Shown here in pieces: positions 41,440 through 52,044 of a stretch of DNA of 64,000 bases (position 1 is the stretch's first letter; each line of letters starts with the position of its first letter). Position numbers and translations under genes: made by a program. The notes beneath the pieces are model-generated. The model was not told the origin of the DNA, did not search any database, and saw only the letters and a list, made by a program, of their open reading frames with translations. Source of the stretch: Agrypnia vestita (Eukaryota > Arthropoda > Insecta > Trichoptera > Phryganeidae); the NCBI GenBank assembly GCA_016648135.1, contig JADDOH010010270.1, positions 62,001 to 126,000 on the forward strand, read 5' to 3'.

Positions 41440-41720
41440 ATGGTGGTCCAGAGCCGTCGCGACTCTAGCCGCACGCATCGAGCGATATCCACCAATCAGG
41501 TGCTCAATGCAGCTAACCAGGTCCTTTCACTCTATCACCGACCGCCGTAGTACTCGAAAGTAATATTTCTATACTTAATGTCACATATGTAAATTGTTGC
41601 CAATAAAATACCACAGTTAATCATGAGTATAATTTACGCCCTGTATCCATTCATTCATCGTGCTTCTGCTGAATTATCTCACATATACCGTGCGCCATTT
41701 ACACATTACACTTCACGTGC
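41440..41720 (+). mobile_element. LTR-like sequence, family O, copy 2
   Basis: GCCAATAAAATACCACAG (polyadenylation-like), then TTAATCATGAGTATAATTT and CGCCCTGTATCCATTCATTC match copies at 36840 and, inverted, 43490. Upstream is a mid-GC block with ATATCCACCAATCAGG. Confidence 0.4.
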
Positions 41721-42145
41721 CGACACAAGAATACGCCTTTGGAGGGGTGGGAATTTTCTCTCAAAACACCTAGACACACCTAACTCACCAAAATACTATT
41801 GAAAATATCCATACTAATAATAATAATACCTATAAATTGTTTTATGTAACTATTGTTTACAAAAAGTACCTAGTTTAAAATCCAAAATACGTTTAGGAGT
41901 AAAAATATATTTTAAACACAGCAGACAATTACATATACTGTGACTAAAACCTTTGTCACTTTGTATTCAGCTTAATCTTCTATTTTTCTATCACTTAAAG
42001 ACCCTTCTCAATAATGGTAGATTGGTCAAAAACGTTCCAGAGTATTCTATTCGATAATGTAGGCTTGTTCTGCAACGTTTGATATATTTTTGCTGTAATT
42101 TATATAATAATAATCCCATAATACATTTATATTTACTTTTATATA
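41721..42145. other. No recognisable feature
   Basis: AT-rich; no supported feature. Confidence 0.4.
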
Positions 42146-42149
42146 TCTT

Positions 42150-42450
42150 CTTCTTTATGTGCCCTCTCTGTCACTTCTTTAATTGTAGCTCTTCAATTGA
42201 CTGGCCAAACTTCTGTCTCAGGTTTTTATAGCCATCATGTTCTCCTTCTTCCAGGGCCCCGACTTCCGGCAATCTTCCCCTTTATTATGAGGTACTTCTC
42301 TGGATCTCTCATCACACGTCTGAGATATTCAAGTTTTAGGTTCTCTATTCGTTCGAACGTTCACTCGTAAGCCTGTCCATCTAGTTTTTTTGAGCTTTCT
42401 TCTGTAGATTCACATCTGAATACTTCAACTCGCATTTGTTTAACATCTTT
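42150..42450 (-). pseudogene. RTE-like LINE C-terminus, second subfamily
   Basis: On the minus strand MRVEVFRCESTEESSKKLDG, then FERIENLKLEYLRRVMRDPE, KYLIIKGKIAGSRGPGRRR and ATIKEVTERA can be read across two frames. GKIAGSRGPGRRR is identical to that in the copy at 62601-62882, so both belong to one subfamily. Frameshifts and stops make it dead. Confidence 0.75.
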
Positions 42451-42454
42451 TATA

Positions 42455-43015
42455 TATCATTTAATAAGCATTCATTATATCATACCATGATTTTTCTCTT
42501 GGTTAAAAATTGAAAAAAAAATTAAGAGAATTATTGATTAGAATTTGTATTTAAATCAAGTCCATTTCCATCGCTGTTCCTATTCGCCGTTCACCTTATA
42601 CACACTCGCAGGCATTGTTTCGTTCCTTATTCGCCAGATGTCAGCTTGTGTTATTGTGAGGAGTTTAATTACCTAATATACGATGTTTCTCATGAATCTA
42701 ATACATTGTTGGTTGGAATAATTGCGTTATGCGCGCACGAACACAAATTGTGTTTCATCTTTGGTTAGGTAATCTGACAAACCCTTAAGGCTCGTGACAC
42801 CCCCTCCCCCAACGTCCCGCGCGTGAGCACAATGGGTTACTATATAAATTAAAAATTAATTTTGCAAAAATACAAATATACCTTTCCTTAATTTGACGTG
42901 TATGTGTGTAAGGAGTTACCACCCCGAGAGCCTGAAATTCAGCTAGAAATGTTGTGACTTTTTTAGAAGGAGGTGATTCTTTTGATTTGTACTTTGTCAG
43001 GCTTTGGTTTTTGTG
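42455..43015. other. No recognisable feature
   Basis: A C-rich run lies near 42800-42825. No supported frame. Confidence 0.4.
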
Positions 43016-43019
43016 TTTT

Positions 43020-43450
43020 CAGGCCAACCCTAGTGTATGGCTACAAACACTGGATCTTGACCGAAAAAACCCGCTCAAGGCTACAGGACACCGAGATGGG
43101 ATTTTTACGAGGAGTTACCAGAAGCGACAGAATCAGAAATACTCAAATAAGAGAATGTCTCGAAATACAACCTTTGTTGACGTTTATCGAGAAATCACAG
43201 TTATGGTGACTGAGACATGTCTTGCGAATGCCGGCAGATAGACTGCCAAAGCGGATATTCCTGGTAAGATCAGAAGGCAGAAGACCAAGGGGCCGTTGGA
43301 GCAGCTGGCGAAAACAGTTGGAGGACTGCTGCGAAGCGAGGTTGCAACTAAATTGGGCTAACGTGGAGAGCGAAGCCCAAGATAGGAAAAATTGAAACCT
43401 TTTATGCGATGCAGAGACTTCGACCCATTAGGATAAGTGGTAGAAGAAGA
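43020..43450 (+). pseudogene. LINE reverse transcriptase C-terminal relic, family N1, copy 2
   Basis: Starts further upstream than copy 1: LVYGYKHWILTEKTRSRLQ, then DTEMGFLRGVTRSDRIRNTQ and ECLEIQPLLTFIEKSQLW (frame 42973-43209), then a stop where copy 1 has GWLGHILR. The rest continues in shifted frames: MPADRLPKRIFLVRSEGR and RPRGRW. YGYKHW and the TEMGFLR stretch are the region after the reverse transcriptase thumb. Confidence 0.8.
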
Positions 43451-43489
43451 AGCAGGAAGTGTGAAATATTTGGAGAAGATTCCCACCCG

Positions 43490-43625
43490 TCTACAAGAAT
43501 CCTTTCATATCCGAATGTGGCGTGTATTGTGCGTATGTAGCATGTGTGCAGTGAGATGTATGCAGCAGAGGCAGGAATGAGCGGATACAGGGCGCAAATA
43601 ATACTCACAGTTAACTGTTTTCTAT
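43490..43625 (-). mobile_element. LTR-like sequence, family O, copy 3
   Basis: GGATACAGGGCGCAAATAAT and ACTCACAGTTAACTG are the inverse of the family O U5 region (CCCTGTATCC, GAGTATAATTTACG). Confidence 0.4.
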
Positions 43626-43639
43626 TTTAACTATTGCAC

Positions 43640-43995
43640 GTTAGTTGATATTCCGCTCTATATATGTCGTTTCGAATTAATCGAATAATTAGTCGCGCGT
43701 TGGTAATACTGCGGTCGCTGGTGTTTTGAGTCGCGTCTGTCAAAAGTTAAAACGAACATGAACCGCCGCAGCGCTGGCTCCACTTTTTATACGAAACACG
43801 TTGGTTTTTCGAACCTCGCAGATTATTATATACATTTCGAGAATATTTCCGATGCTTCCAGATGTTTGTACTTAATTGCAGGGTGTTGCAGGACGTTCTA
43901 GAGCATTTCATAGTTTTGTCGTCATTAACATATCCGATCGTGCGTAATTTATCCGAATTCTGTTACGAGGTTACGATATTTATCCGGGTTGAAAA
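43640..43995 (-). mobile_element. Solo LTR, family H-related, copy 6
   Basis: On the minus strand: CTGTTACGAGG-like start in inverse (TCTGTTACGAGGTTACG read from the right), TCTAGAACGTCC, a TATA-like GTATAAAAAGTGG near 43780, and GAGCGGAATATCAAC. It pairs best with the copy at 33040-33470. Confidence 0.45.
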
Positions 43996-44394
43996 TTGGT
44001 TGAATTTAGAGCACCGAAATGCATCATTCTATTTTAACACCATACGGGAAATCTTAATAAAATTTAAGCACGCACATATTGGAAAAGTGTTAGTCTTACA
44101 ATTGGGGTCCGATAACTTCCCCTAAAGAATTACACCCTGTACCTAAGCATAAAAAGTCTAAAGCAAATTGCATCAAGTAAAACGGTTTAAAACTGTTTAA
44201 AAATAGACCGTCCAATAGCATTCTTTCCCGCCCGAACCGAATTAGTCTCGGCCAATTAAACGCCAATCTGCTTGCGGAGCGCGCCACTAATTCAATTTTG
44301 GCGGTTAGGTTCAGATCGAAGTTGGCCAAAGGTCGAACTAAATAGGGTCCAACTGCAAATATACTTTTTAAACGTTCAACTGTCGATTTCAGTG
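43996..44394. other. No gene recognised
   Basis: 44210-44345 is GC-raised (CGCCCGAACCGAATTAG, GCTTGCGGAGCGCGCC) and open on the minus strand, but no domain is seen. Confidence 0.35.
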
Positions 44395-44945
44395 TCAAGT
44401 AAAAAAAGTAACCCATAAAAAACAAGTTTGTATTATACTCCCTTTCTTTGTAAAAAGATAACAACAATTAAAGACGAATTAAAACATATAACATAACACT
44501 AAACTTACAGTAATTTAATATATTTCTAAAATGTCACATGTTTTGAGCTTTGATAAGACACTTCATGCTTTGAAGATTAAATTCTAAAAATCATTCAGTC
44601 AATTTAGATCGACATTTGTAGTGAAGTACCTATTATGAATACCGACGGAGTAATTCAAATTTAGAAAATATTCCGCGACGTTATCGGGCCGCTATGCTAA
44701 TAATCAAACTTTTCTAATGATTCCAATTTGAAAAAAAAAACAATAAAATTTCTAAAAATTCGAAATTATACTATAATTATTAATTGTTTTAACGAAAATT
44801 TGATAGATCTTCTTGATCGTCGCCACGAGTCTACTTGCCAAGTTTCAACTCGATTGGATCACGGGAAAAGGGTTAAAAAATGATCCAAAGTTTTTTCACC
44901 CGGCAAGCCGGCAAGCAAGCAGACGCCATGAGTTAAAAGAAAGGA
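44395..44945 (+). repeat. Repeat family A, copy 3
   Basis: Starts AAAAAAAGTAACCCATAAAA and ends GCAAGCAGACGCCATGAG. GACGTTATCGGGCCGC is at about 44682. The distal block has CGCCACGAGTCTACTTGCC at its left side. Confidence 0.8.
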
Positions 44946-45050
44946 AGTAATAAATGAAATTTGGCAAACATATTTTAATTATTACAAAAAATGGCCAAAA
45001 ACTTTGTTTTTAAGCAACATCAGAAAGAAACCGAACTTAATACTGTCGCA
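44946..45050. other. No recognisable feature
   Basis: Short AT-rich interval. Confidence 0.3.
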
Positions 45051-45054
45051 TTCA

Positions 45055-45290
45055 AACATAATGATTTCGTTGACAGACAGACCGTAATTTCGTTCAAATT
45101 TACGACTTAAACGAAATTATAGTGCTGGAAGTAGGGCGCGAACCTCGCACGCGCGAATGCCAGCGCGGCACCCTAGTGACATTCCTACCACCGCCTCTCC
45201 ATGGACGTCAAAAATATAATATATATACTTGGGCTTAGCAAAGACGCGAACCATTTCATGTTTCATGATTTTTCATGGGTGTATGGCTAA
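45055..45290 (-). mobile_element. SINE S1, copy 4
   Basis: On the minus strand the tRNA-like part has GAGAGGCGGTGGTAGGAATG and B-box GGTTCGCGCCC (45133-45143), matching copy 1 at 10211 (GAGAGGCGGCGGTAGCGAC). The 3' end has the GAAATTACGGTCTGTCTGTC tail shared with copies 3 and 5. The 5' TAACCCGTCAAA start is eroded. Confidence 0.6.
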
Positions 45291-45324
45291 TCAGTATATA
45301 ATTCTATTGTCACTCCGTATATCA

Positions 45325-45736
45325 ATTGTGGGTGTAAAAGCAAAGACAGAAATACAAAAAATAATATTTTTTGAATGCAGTCACTAAGGATTTAAAATGT
45401 ACTGAATTCTAGATTTTATGTATCAATACCTTCCAAAATCATTTTTTTTATAAATTTATATGTTTCCTATAAAATCTCGATGATACATCGTAAATAAGTA
45501 ATCCTCTATGACTGCTTTAAATTTTATTAATATTTAAAGCATTAACTTTGTGGTTAGACATTATAACAGAGAGTTAGTTAAATTAGTATAAACCACCACC
45601 AAGGAAAACCACTACCATATAAACCAGTATAAACCAGTAAACCAATATCACTCTGGTATTGGTTTATACTAATTTAACAAACTCTCCGCTTTAATTTTTT
45701 TTGGATATTACTGCCTTTGCTTTTATACTCCACAAT
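45325..45736. repeat. Foldback MITE, family J, copy 3, split by a family D element
   Basis: Left end GTAAAAGCAAAGACAGAAAT and right end GGATATTACTGCCTTTGC plus TTTTATACTCC are inverted. GCAGTCACTAAGG and CCTCTATGACTGC are the inner pair. The D element at 45521-45687 lies just before the right outer end. Confidence 0.8.
45521..45687. repeat. Foldback element, family D, copy 1, with 7 bp target duplication
   Basis: GCTTTAA flanks it on both sides (45514-45520 and 45688-45694), and removing it restores the family J right end. Internal arms are AGTTAAATTAGTATAAACCA and TGGTTTATACTAATTTAAC. GTATAAACCAG recurs inside. The duplication length fits hAT-like (8 bp) or similar transposition. Confidence 0.75.
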
Positions 45737-45738
45737 TA

Positions 45739-46095
45739 ATGTTCAATAATAAGTCTACCCTCATCTTCTACATCAAAAACACAAACCACCTAACAGCAAC
45801 CAGTAACTCGCATTCACATAATACTAGACAAGCATTACGAAACCTTGACGAAATACCAAAAACTAAGACAACACATGGACAGAAAAATTACTCATACATA
45901 GGGCCTAAAATATTTAACATATTTAAAACAGACTTCCCGGAAATCAGAATATACTCAATTAATAAAATAAAAGCTTTAGCAAACAACTGGCTTACCTCCA
46001 AAGGTAGAACAGCAACTGAAAATTTACTTACTGTAATTGCATAATAATGTCTTCAAATAAAAATATATACCTATATAAATAAATAAATAAATTAA
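45739..46095 (+). pseudogene. LINE polyprotein C-terminus, CR1/Jockey-like, open
   Basis: The frame 45739-46044 (101 residues) has HSHNTRQALRNLDEIPKTK, then NYSYIGPKIFNIFKTDFPEI and INKIKALANNWL, ending TENLLTVIA and a stop. HSHNTR followed by a YxGPKIFN motif is the classic end of these reverse transcriptase proteins. The 3' UTR ends ATAAATAAATAAATTAAGG. It is open over its whole length but lacks the catalytic domains. Confidence 0.8.
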
Positions 46096-46259
46096 GGAAA
46101 ATAAAAAATAATCTTAAACAAAACTTGAACCCTTTTTACATTAAACAATTATTCTACACATATTTACACTTGGACTTATGACTCACTCAACTTTCATTAA
46201 CATTCCACTTGATACCCTGTAGATACATAATTACTACCTTATGAAAATAAATACTACTG

Positions 46260-46450
46260 ACGAACTCGAAAAAATATTATAATTGTGTTCTATAACGCCA
46301 CTCTGGGACAGGCGTAGCCTAGTAGAGTGGCATAATCCACAAATTAAACAAAACAAAAAAAATGTGTAATTTATCTTATGTTTTATTGTTAAATTAGTAT
46401 TAAGTATCTTTATTTGTAAATAAGTAAACAAAAAAAAAAAAATTAATATT
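46260..46450 (+). mobile_element. LINE 3' UTR stem-loop, copy 2
   Basis: GCCACTCT (46297-46304) and AGAGTGGC (46324-46331) form a stem, with GGGACAGGCGTAGCCTAGT in the loop, followed by ATAATCC and A-rich text. The stem differs in sequence from copy 1 at 39417-39450 but keeps pairing. Confidence 0.5.
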
Positions 46451-47145
46451 ATTTTTGGAAAATGAAACTGAGAAAAAGAAATTCAAAAAACAGCCATGAG
46501 AACTATTTTAACGTTTAACATTTGAAAAAATTTAACGATTCAATATTATTGCATTAAATATCAAGTGCCCAGTTGGACGTATAATAAATTTTCTTAATCA
46601 TCAACGTAACCATCATTTTCCGATCCCCTTTCCCCCTGCAAAAAATAATCCCTACCTTTTTTTAATTTGGAGGTATTAATTACGTGAATATTGTCCCCCC
46701 GGCAGTGGAGGGTGGATCAATTAAGCCTTTTTAACCCTGTATAATGGTTTTTTCAAATTATTTTTATGAGAGCCTTAGAGCGGCTTTGGGGCGGAAGAGG
46801 CTTTAAAAAACCTCCCCTCATTTGGGATTTTTTCACTTTTTTCGGGTTAATCCGTGAGAACGGGGGGAACACAGGCGCGGTGTTTACCATACGGTTTATT
46901 AAAAGAGTGAGCTGGAAAAAACCATTAAAACACCATCGCCAGGGAAGTCCTGACCAGTGGCGTCTGTCGCTTAATGAGTACGGAAGTGCATTCATGCTGA
47001 GATATCCAGGATAAAAATATTAGTTAATTATTTATTTATTTTTAATAAAACACGCACTCTATTGGGTTTTTACATAATGTATATAATAATAGCATAAAGT
47101 ATACTGTATTGGTGCAAATATTTAAAATTAAACACAGATTAGTTA
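46451..47145. other. Unassigned, with a mid-GC block
   Basis: 46690-47010 has balanced composition and two opposed chance frames (46753-46995 minus, 46766-47014 plus). No domain. Could be single-copy conserved sequence. Confidence 0.35.
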
Positions 47146-47149
47146 GTAC

Positions 47150-47395
47150 CCAAATGTTTTGAAGACAAGATTAAGCTCAATAGGAATTTTCATTCTTACA
47201 ATACAAGAGGAAGCGACAATATAAGACTTTCGAAGAATAAGAAAAACACCTCACGAAATTGTACGATGTACAAAAGTCAAAAAATCTTCAATAGCCTGCC
47301 AAAGGAAATTGAAAACAGAAGAATATAAGAAGGTTTAAAAAAGAGTGCAAAAATTGTATTGTAAAAACTTTTAAATGACTAGATGAAATGCAATA
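47150..47395 (+). pseudogene. LINE polyprotein C-terminus, second CR1/Jockey-like family
   Basis: FENKIKLNRNFHSYNTRGSD, then NIRLSKNKKNTSRNCTMYKS and QKIFNSLPKEIENR lead to a stop, with AKIVL further on. HSYNTRGS and the IFNSLP motif are the same region as in the relic at 45739-46044 but from another family. Confidence 0.7.
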
Positions 47396-47608
47396 AGTTT
47401 GAGTGAAATCATGCATTAGCTAGCCCACACAACATTATGAGTGGAACTAAATAATTTTCAAAACACAAAGTGGTCAAATACTATAACTAAGTAAATACGG
47501 AGAAAATTACAAAAATATAGATATTAATAATGTAAATACAATGAGTAATATTTAAATATATTGAAAATGATAAAAAATTACATAGATCATATCATCAAGA
47601 TAAATACG
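47396..47608. other. No recognisable feature
   Basis: AT-rich. Confidence 0.3.
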
Positions 47609-47609
47609 G

Positions 47610-47815
47610 CGGCCCTCGTAGCCCAGTGGGCATGACACTGGCTTCTCGCACTGAGGGTTCCAGGATCGATTTCCGGTGAGGTCTGAATTAATCTATGTGA
47701 TTGTTATTAATTAATCTATGAATTAATCTATATGATTTACTCAAGCCTGGGTGTTTTGTGATGTTTTTCGCTTCTGTATTTGGGCCTCTTGGCATATTAA
47801 AGTGTAAAATTAAAA
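47610..47815 (+). mobile_element. tRNA-derived SINE, family S2
   Basis: A-box TAGCCCAGTGGG at 47619-47630 fits the tRNA consensus exactly, and a B-box-like GGATCGATTTCC is at 47663-47674. The head starts GGCGGCCCTCGTAGCCC. A tail region with CTCAAGCCTGGGTGTTTTG and GGGCCTCTTGGCATATTAAA follows, ending in an AAATTAAAAAAG tract. RNA polymerase III should read it from the internal boxes. Confidence 0.75.
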
Positions 47816-48145
47816 AAGAATACGAAATAATAGATAGTATGTAGGCAAACTACAATATAGGAGATTAATAGAGAAAAATTGTTTTTTTATATGTGCGGAC
47901 TGTACGTGTATTAAATACGTCAACAGAGGTATATTGATTAACTAGGCGACGCATTTCATAACGCAGTAAGTGCGCTGGGTACCCACATAAAATAGCTTAA
48001 CATGTCGCAAAACGGACCACCCAGGTGCTCTGTAAGTATTTTAATGAAAAAAAAAATATGAACAAATCTCTAAAATTTAGAAGAACCACTAAATGAACTT
48101 TAAATTCTGACTGGTTTAAAAATCACAATACATTTATTCCAGCGC
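47816..48145. other. No recognisable feature
   Basis: No supported feature. Confidence 0.3.
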
Positions 48146-48149
48146 AATA

Positions 48150-48680
48150 TGGTTGATTAAGCAAGACCTGGTCTACCATATAAGTACCAATAAAAAATAC
48201 AACATTACTATAATGTTGATCATGTTGATCATTGGGGATTGTAATAGTAAATACATCGGTTCAACGACTAGAAATCTCAAAATCAGACTAAAAGAGCATT
48301 GTCGACGTCTAATTAGTAATAATTTTTCTGAACTTTTTAACCACGTATTCGATAATAATCATTATTTTCATTCATGAATGAAATTAAAAAAAAATAACTC
48401 GGGTAGTAATCTGCTTAATAAGTTCACTAATTTGCTTTAAAATATTATTTTCTCTCAATAAGCCTTATTTTAAACTTCCTCAACTCCTCAACTCCTTTTG
48501 ATTGGTCTTGTTACAACCACCTTTACACCAGTAACTTCAGTTTATTTTGTCAGAATGTAATCTATCAATTTTATTTGTAATTCCAACTAGTCAATGTAAA
48601 ATTTCTATATTTGAAAGTATTCCGTTGCTCTCGAAACTTTAGCAGTATCCTTTAAAATTATAATAAATTTCACGTAGAGG
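48150..48680 (+). pseudogene. Penelope-like GIY-YIG endonuclease relic
   Basis: The frame 48153-48377 reads IIGDCNSKYIGSTTRNLKI and RLKEHCRRLISNN, then LFNHVFDNNHYFHS and a stop. CNSKYIGSTTRNLKIRLKEH is the YIG half of the nuclease with its arginine helix. The GIY half is replaced by unrelated text with many isoleucines. After the stop, LLNKFTNLL and VTTTFTPVTSVYF give the C-terminal tail also seen at 38735-38911. A GCTCTCGAAACTTTAGCAG stretch near 48630 may be the remains of a terminal-repeat motif. Confidence 0.8.
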
Positions 48681-48840
48681 TTACATACTCGAAGTTACTG
48701 TTTCTCAACCAATTCATTAAATTGTGTCATTATTAAATAAAATATGCAAAATAATAAGCGACCTTTTTAGTATACATAAATACGATTGAAAAGCTCCAAT
48801 ATATAAGTACCTACGCAATAAAAATTATATATTGTATTAT
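48681..48840. other. No recognisable feature
   Basis: AT-rich. Confidence 0.3.
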
Positions 48841-48844
48841 TAAT

Positions 48845-49045
48845 ATTTAAAGTATTGTGGTTAGACATTATAACAATGTTAGTTAAATTATTAAAAACCA
48901 CTACCAGATTTACGGTCTACCGGATTCGAGGCGTACCCGTCTCTTCGTTAGGACCAAAGAAGAGACGGGTACGTTTCGAAACCGATAGACCATAAATCTG
49001 GTAGTGGTTTTTACTAATTTAAGTAACACTCTGTTATTATATACC
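48845..49045. repeat. Foldback element, family D, copy 2
   Basis: Arms 48869-48946 and 48959-49036 are inverted over about 78 bp: AAAACCACTACCAGATTTAC, CGGTCTACCGGATTCGAGG and GTACCCGTCTCTTC on the left against their complements on the right. GAAACCGATAGACC on the plus strand, and GAATCCGGTAGACC on the minus strand after CTAACGAAGAG, look like decayed hammerhead halves. The left flank matches copy 1 of family D. Confidence 0.85.
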
Positions 49046-49159
49046 TATTTTCTTGGGGTTCGACGCGGGGGTTAACAAAATGTATCACTCTCAAAAAATT
49101 ACAAGTTTTATATAACATAAAGTCACTGGAAACAAAGTGTAAATAACTAAATAAATCTC
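49046..49159. other. No recognisable feature
   Basis: Short interval. Confidence 0.3.
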
Positions 49160-49680
49160 TAGAATTTCCTCAACACGTCTCATTCCACGAACAGGGGCTT
49201 TTTTCTTCACTGCTAAATCGTAAAGTGTTGCGGAAAACTACCCTTTGATTAAAAAGCTTAATTTCGCAGTGTTTCGCGCACACCCCTAAAACGCGTCTAA
49301 TTTACACTGGCCAACAGGTATTTTTACAACCCCTACGGGACATTTGACACCGGCTAGCTTACTCCCTCACTTCTCCTGCGAGGGTACACTTGACTCCGAA
49401 AAAAAGCATCCCCGGGGTGAATAAATTACATTTTTCAGGCTGGCATTTAAATCCTGGAACAAGGTTCGGCGAGCTGGGGTAGTTGGCGAGAATTTACCCG
49501 CGCTTTAATTTTCTCGTTTTAGCGCGGATTTTTTTAAGGCTTTTTTGTCAGCCGGTCCGCTTTGTAGGGGTGCTTCTCTATCCGCTAACGGGACCTCTGT
49601 GGCCCGGACGCTGCTGGGTAAGGGTTGATTTGTGTACTTGTAAATCAAATTATTGTGTCGCATCAGAACTAGTCTAAAAG
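49160..49680. other. Mid-GC block without repeats, possibly single-copy
   Basis: Balanced composition for 500 bp inside AT-rich flanks, with no match to any family found here and no coding pattern. The chance frame at 49483-49677 has no domain. A candidate for conserved non-coding DNA. Confidence 0.35.
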
Positions 49681-50685
49681 GGAAGGTTTAAATAATGCAT
49701 TAGGTCCTTACCTAAAATTTTGAAACCTTATGAAATTGCAGTTTTATTAAAAAAAAATTATTTATGAAAATTCTATATTTAACGAATTTAAATATTGTCA
49801 ATTTTTGAAGATGCCCTTTTTATTTCATCGCAGTGATGAGAAAAAAAAGAAAAAAAAAACAATTATGATTATCAATTTTTTATTTATATAATAAATAAAA
49901 AATGTATTTATGTATGTATTTAATATTTTTGATCATAAATCTTCAATAATATAATTATTACAAAACTATCTGACTATTAAAAAAAATAATGAGAATCGTT
50001 TACGTATTATTTTTTTAATATTATTTATTTAAGTTTCTTCTTCTTTTAAAATATAAATTCTTAAATTATCTAACAGATATTTTTATTAATAAGAATCGTT
50101 TACGAAGTTGAGCAATTTTCTTTCGTTTCACAAAAAATTGTTGGTTTGATAATGCATTAATTGATTAAATCATGTCGTTTTAGAAAAAATTAAAATTTGA
50201 AATACAACGCTTTAAATAAATAAATCAATAATTTACAATAGTCTTTTTATAGCATAACTTAAAACCAAACGTATGGTAGTATTTTAAGTAAATGTTTGAT
50301 TTTAATAAATACATTTAAGTGCTCATTTGATTAAAAAATAAATTTATAACGCTGGAATAGAACAGGATACGATATACAAAAGTGTTTACTTGGGTCGTAA
50401 CTCATGAAGATGAGATCCATCTTTATTAATAAAAAATGATTACAGTATTAGTTACAGTAATTTACAATGCATATTTAGTAAATGCAATTTATTTATGAAC
50501 CTAAAAATATATATAAAAAATAATAAAAATAAACAGTGATACTTAGCAAATCTTACGGTTGATCATGGAAAGAATCAGACCTTCGCAATTTAGTTTTTCT
50601 GGTTTTTCATCGATTTTACAAATCACATATATACACATACAAAAACAGTAACCAGCATGCAAAAATTTGAATAAATAAATAAACT
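49681..50685. other. No recognisable feature
   Basis: Very AT-rich; no supported feature. Confidence 0.4.
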
Positions 50686-50689
50686 ATTC

Positions 50690-51575
50690 TGATTTTTTTA
50701 ATCATCTTTTAGAAACAGACCATTCTTTTGATATGAATAAGGGTTTGCACATTTTGCATACAAATAACACAGGATTACAATTATTATAATAATTAACAGA
50801 TCAGCTGTAATCCATCAAAAATGACAGTACTTTTACATGTCTTTTTTTAAGGAATAAGTATTTTTAAAACATTTTTTGGAAAAAAAAAATCGTTAAAATA
50901 AGTAACGAACGTTACACAAAGTTACGGGATTTAACAGATTTTTGGACGGACAGACAGACAATGAAGTTATTATAATTGGGATTACAATAAATTAGAAAAT
51001 AGGGAAAGTGTTATTAGAAAATTAAATAAAATAAATTATCAGGTCCCTTTTTCAAATAGTTACCATTTTAATTAATTTTTACATTACCACTTAATTAGTA
51101 ATTTATCTCACACATATTTTTTTTTAATTTTATTCATGTCTTTATTTTGATTTTTAATTTCTAATATACGTTTTTTTTTTTTATTAATTTTTTTTTTTTT
51201 ACATCTCAGACCCACAAAACATCACATTGATATTTCTGTAGGTGCATCTTTATAAATAAATAAATACATATATAAAAATAAATTGTATTTACTAGAAATA
51301 CATTCATATTAATTAATTACAATAGATCTTATAAACTCAAATACAAATCAACAATACAATACAACAATACAAGAAAAAATACAAATATTACCAAAATCAA
51401 AATAAGTATCTTTTATTTAATAACATATTCATTAATTCTTTGTTATTTTTTATCCTGATAAAGGGACCACTGACCCGAAACATCTTGATATTTCAACAAT
51501 TTAATGGTTATTACAAAGTGTTTTTCTTATTAATTATAAATAATATGTTACCACAAAGTCGTTTGCAGTTATTGA
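50690..51575 (+). mobile_element. Penelope-like element 3' end, family B, copy 3, split by a SINE
   Basis: NHLLETDHSFDMNKGLHILH and TNNTG (50697-50770) is the same tail as at 34205-34625. The alignment resumes after the SINE with ATAAATTAGAAAATAGGG, then CTGATAA (51455-51461), GAAAC (51477-51481) and AACAATTTAATGG with an AAAGTGTTTTTC end. The first hammerhead box has G changed to A, so the motif is dead. Confidence 0.75.
50781..50978 (+). mobile_element. SINE S1, copy 5, with 9 bp target duplication
   Basis: GGATTACAA at 50772-50780 and 50979-50987 flanks a 198 bp insert that starts near ATCAGCTGTAATCCATCAAA and ends ACGGACAGACAGACAATG plus AAGTTATTATAATTG. Removing it restores the Penelope tail. 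The tRNA-like segment of copies 1 and 4 is absent. The start ATTATAATAATT and end TTATTATAATT are inverted, so a MITE origin cannot be excluded. Confidence 0.75.
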
Positions 51576-52040
51576 AGATTTAAAAAAATGACTGGGGAAT
51601 ATAACTTGTCCCAAAAGACAGCTAAGTCATAATTATTTTTCATAATACAGGCGTAGGTACTTGTCCTTCAGCGTAGGTCATTTTCTTCTGCGCCCCATCA
51701 ACCCTTACATTTCTGAGTGCCTCGCAGGCCTCCGTCGCCCATCCCTCACAATTCGCACGGGGTATTGCACCTACCCTTCGCTCGAGGGCGTGTTTGGGAG
51801 TGTCTTTAAAGGTATACGGGTCTAGTCAATACTTTACAGGTAAAAACTGAAAACATTTTGTGAGAATTTATTTATATTTAGTAGTTGATTAATACGATAA
51901 ATTTATTCATTAGATTTGATTTTGTTGAATGGATTGCACGAATTAAATACATAGACCACAAGTAAATATTTACTACAATATGTTTTATTAATTAACACTT
52001 AATGCATTTAATTCACGCTAATAAACCAATACATAATGTT
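51576..52040. other. Unassigned
   Basis: 51690-51800 is mid-GC (CCTCGCAGGCCTCCGTCGCC). No coding pattern. Confidence 0.3.
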
Positions 52041-52044
52041 GCAA

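Noticed and set aside
47610..47690. Functional tRNA gene
   Set aside because: The A-box is perfect, but the B-box is altered (GGATCGATTTCC) and the fold does not close. A SINE body follows.
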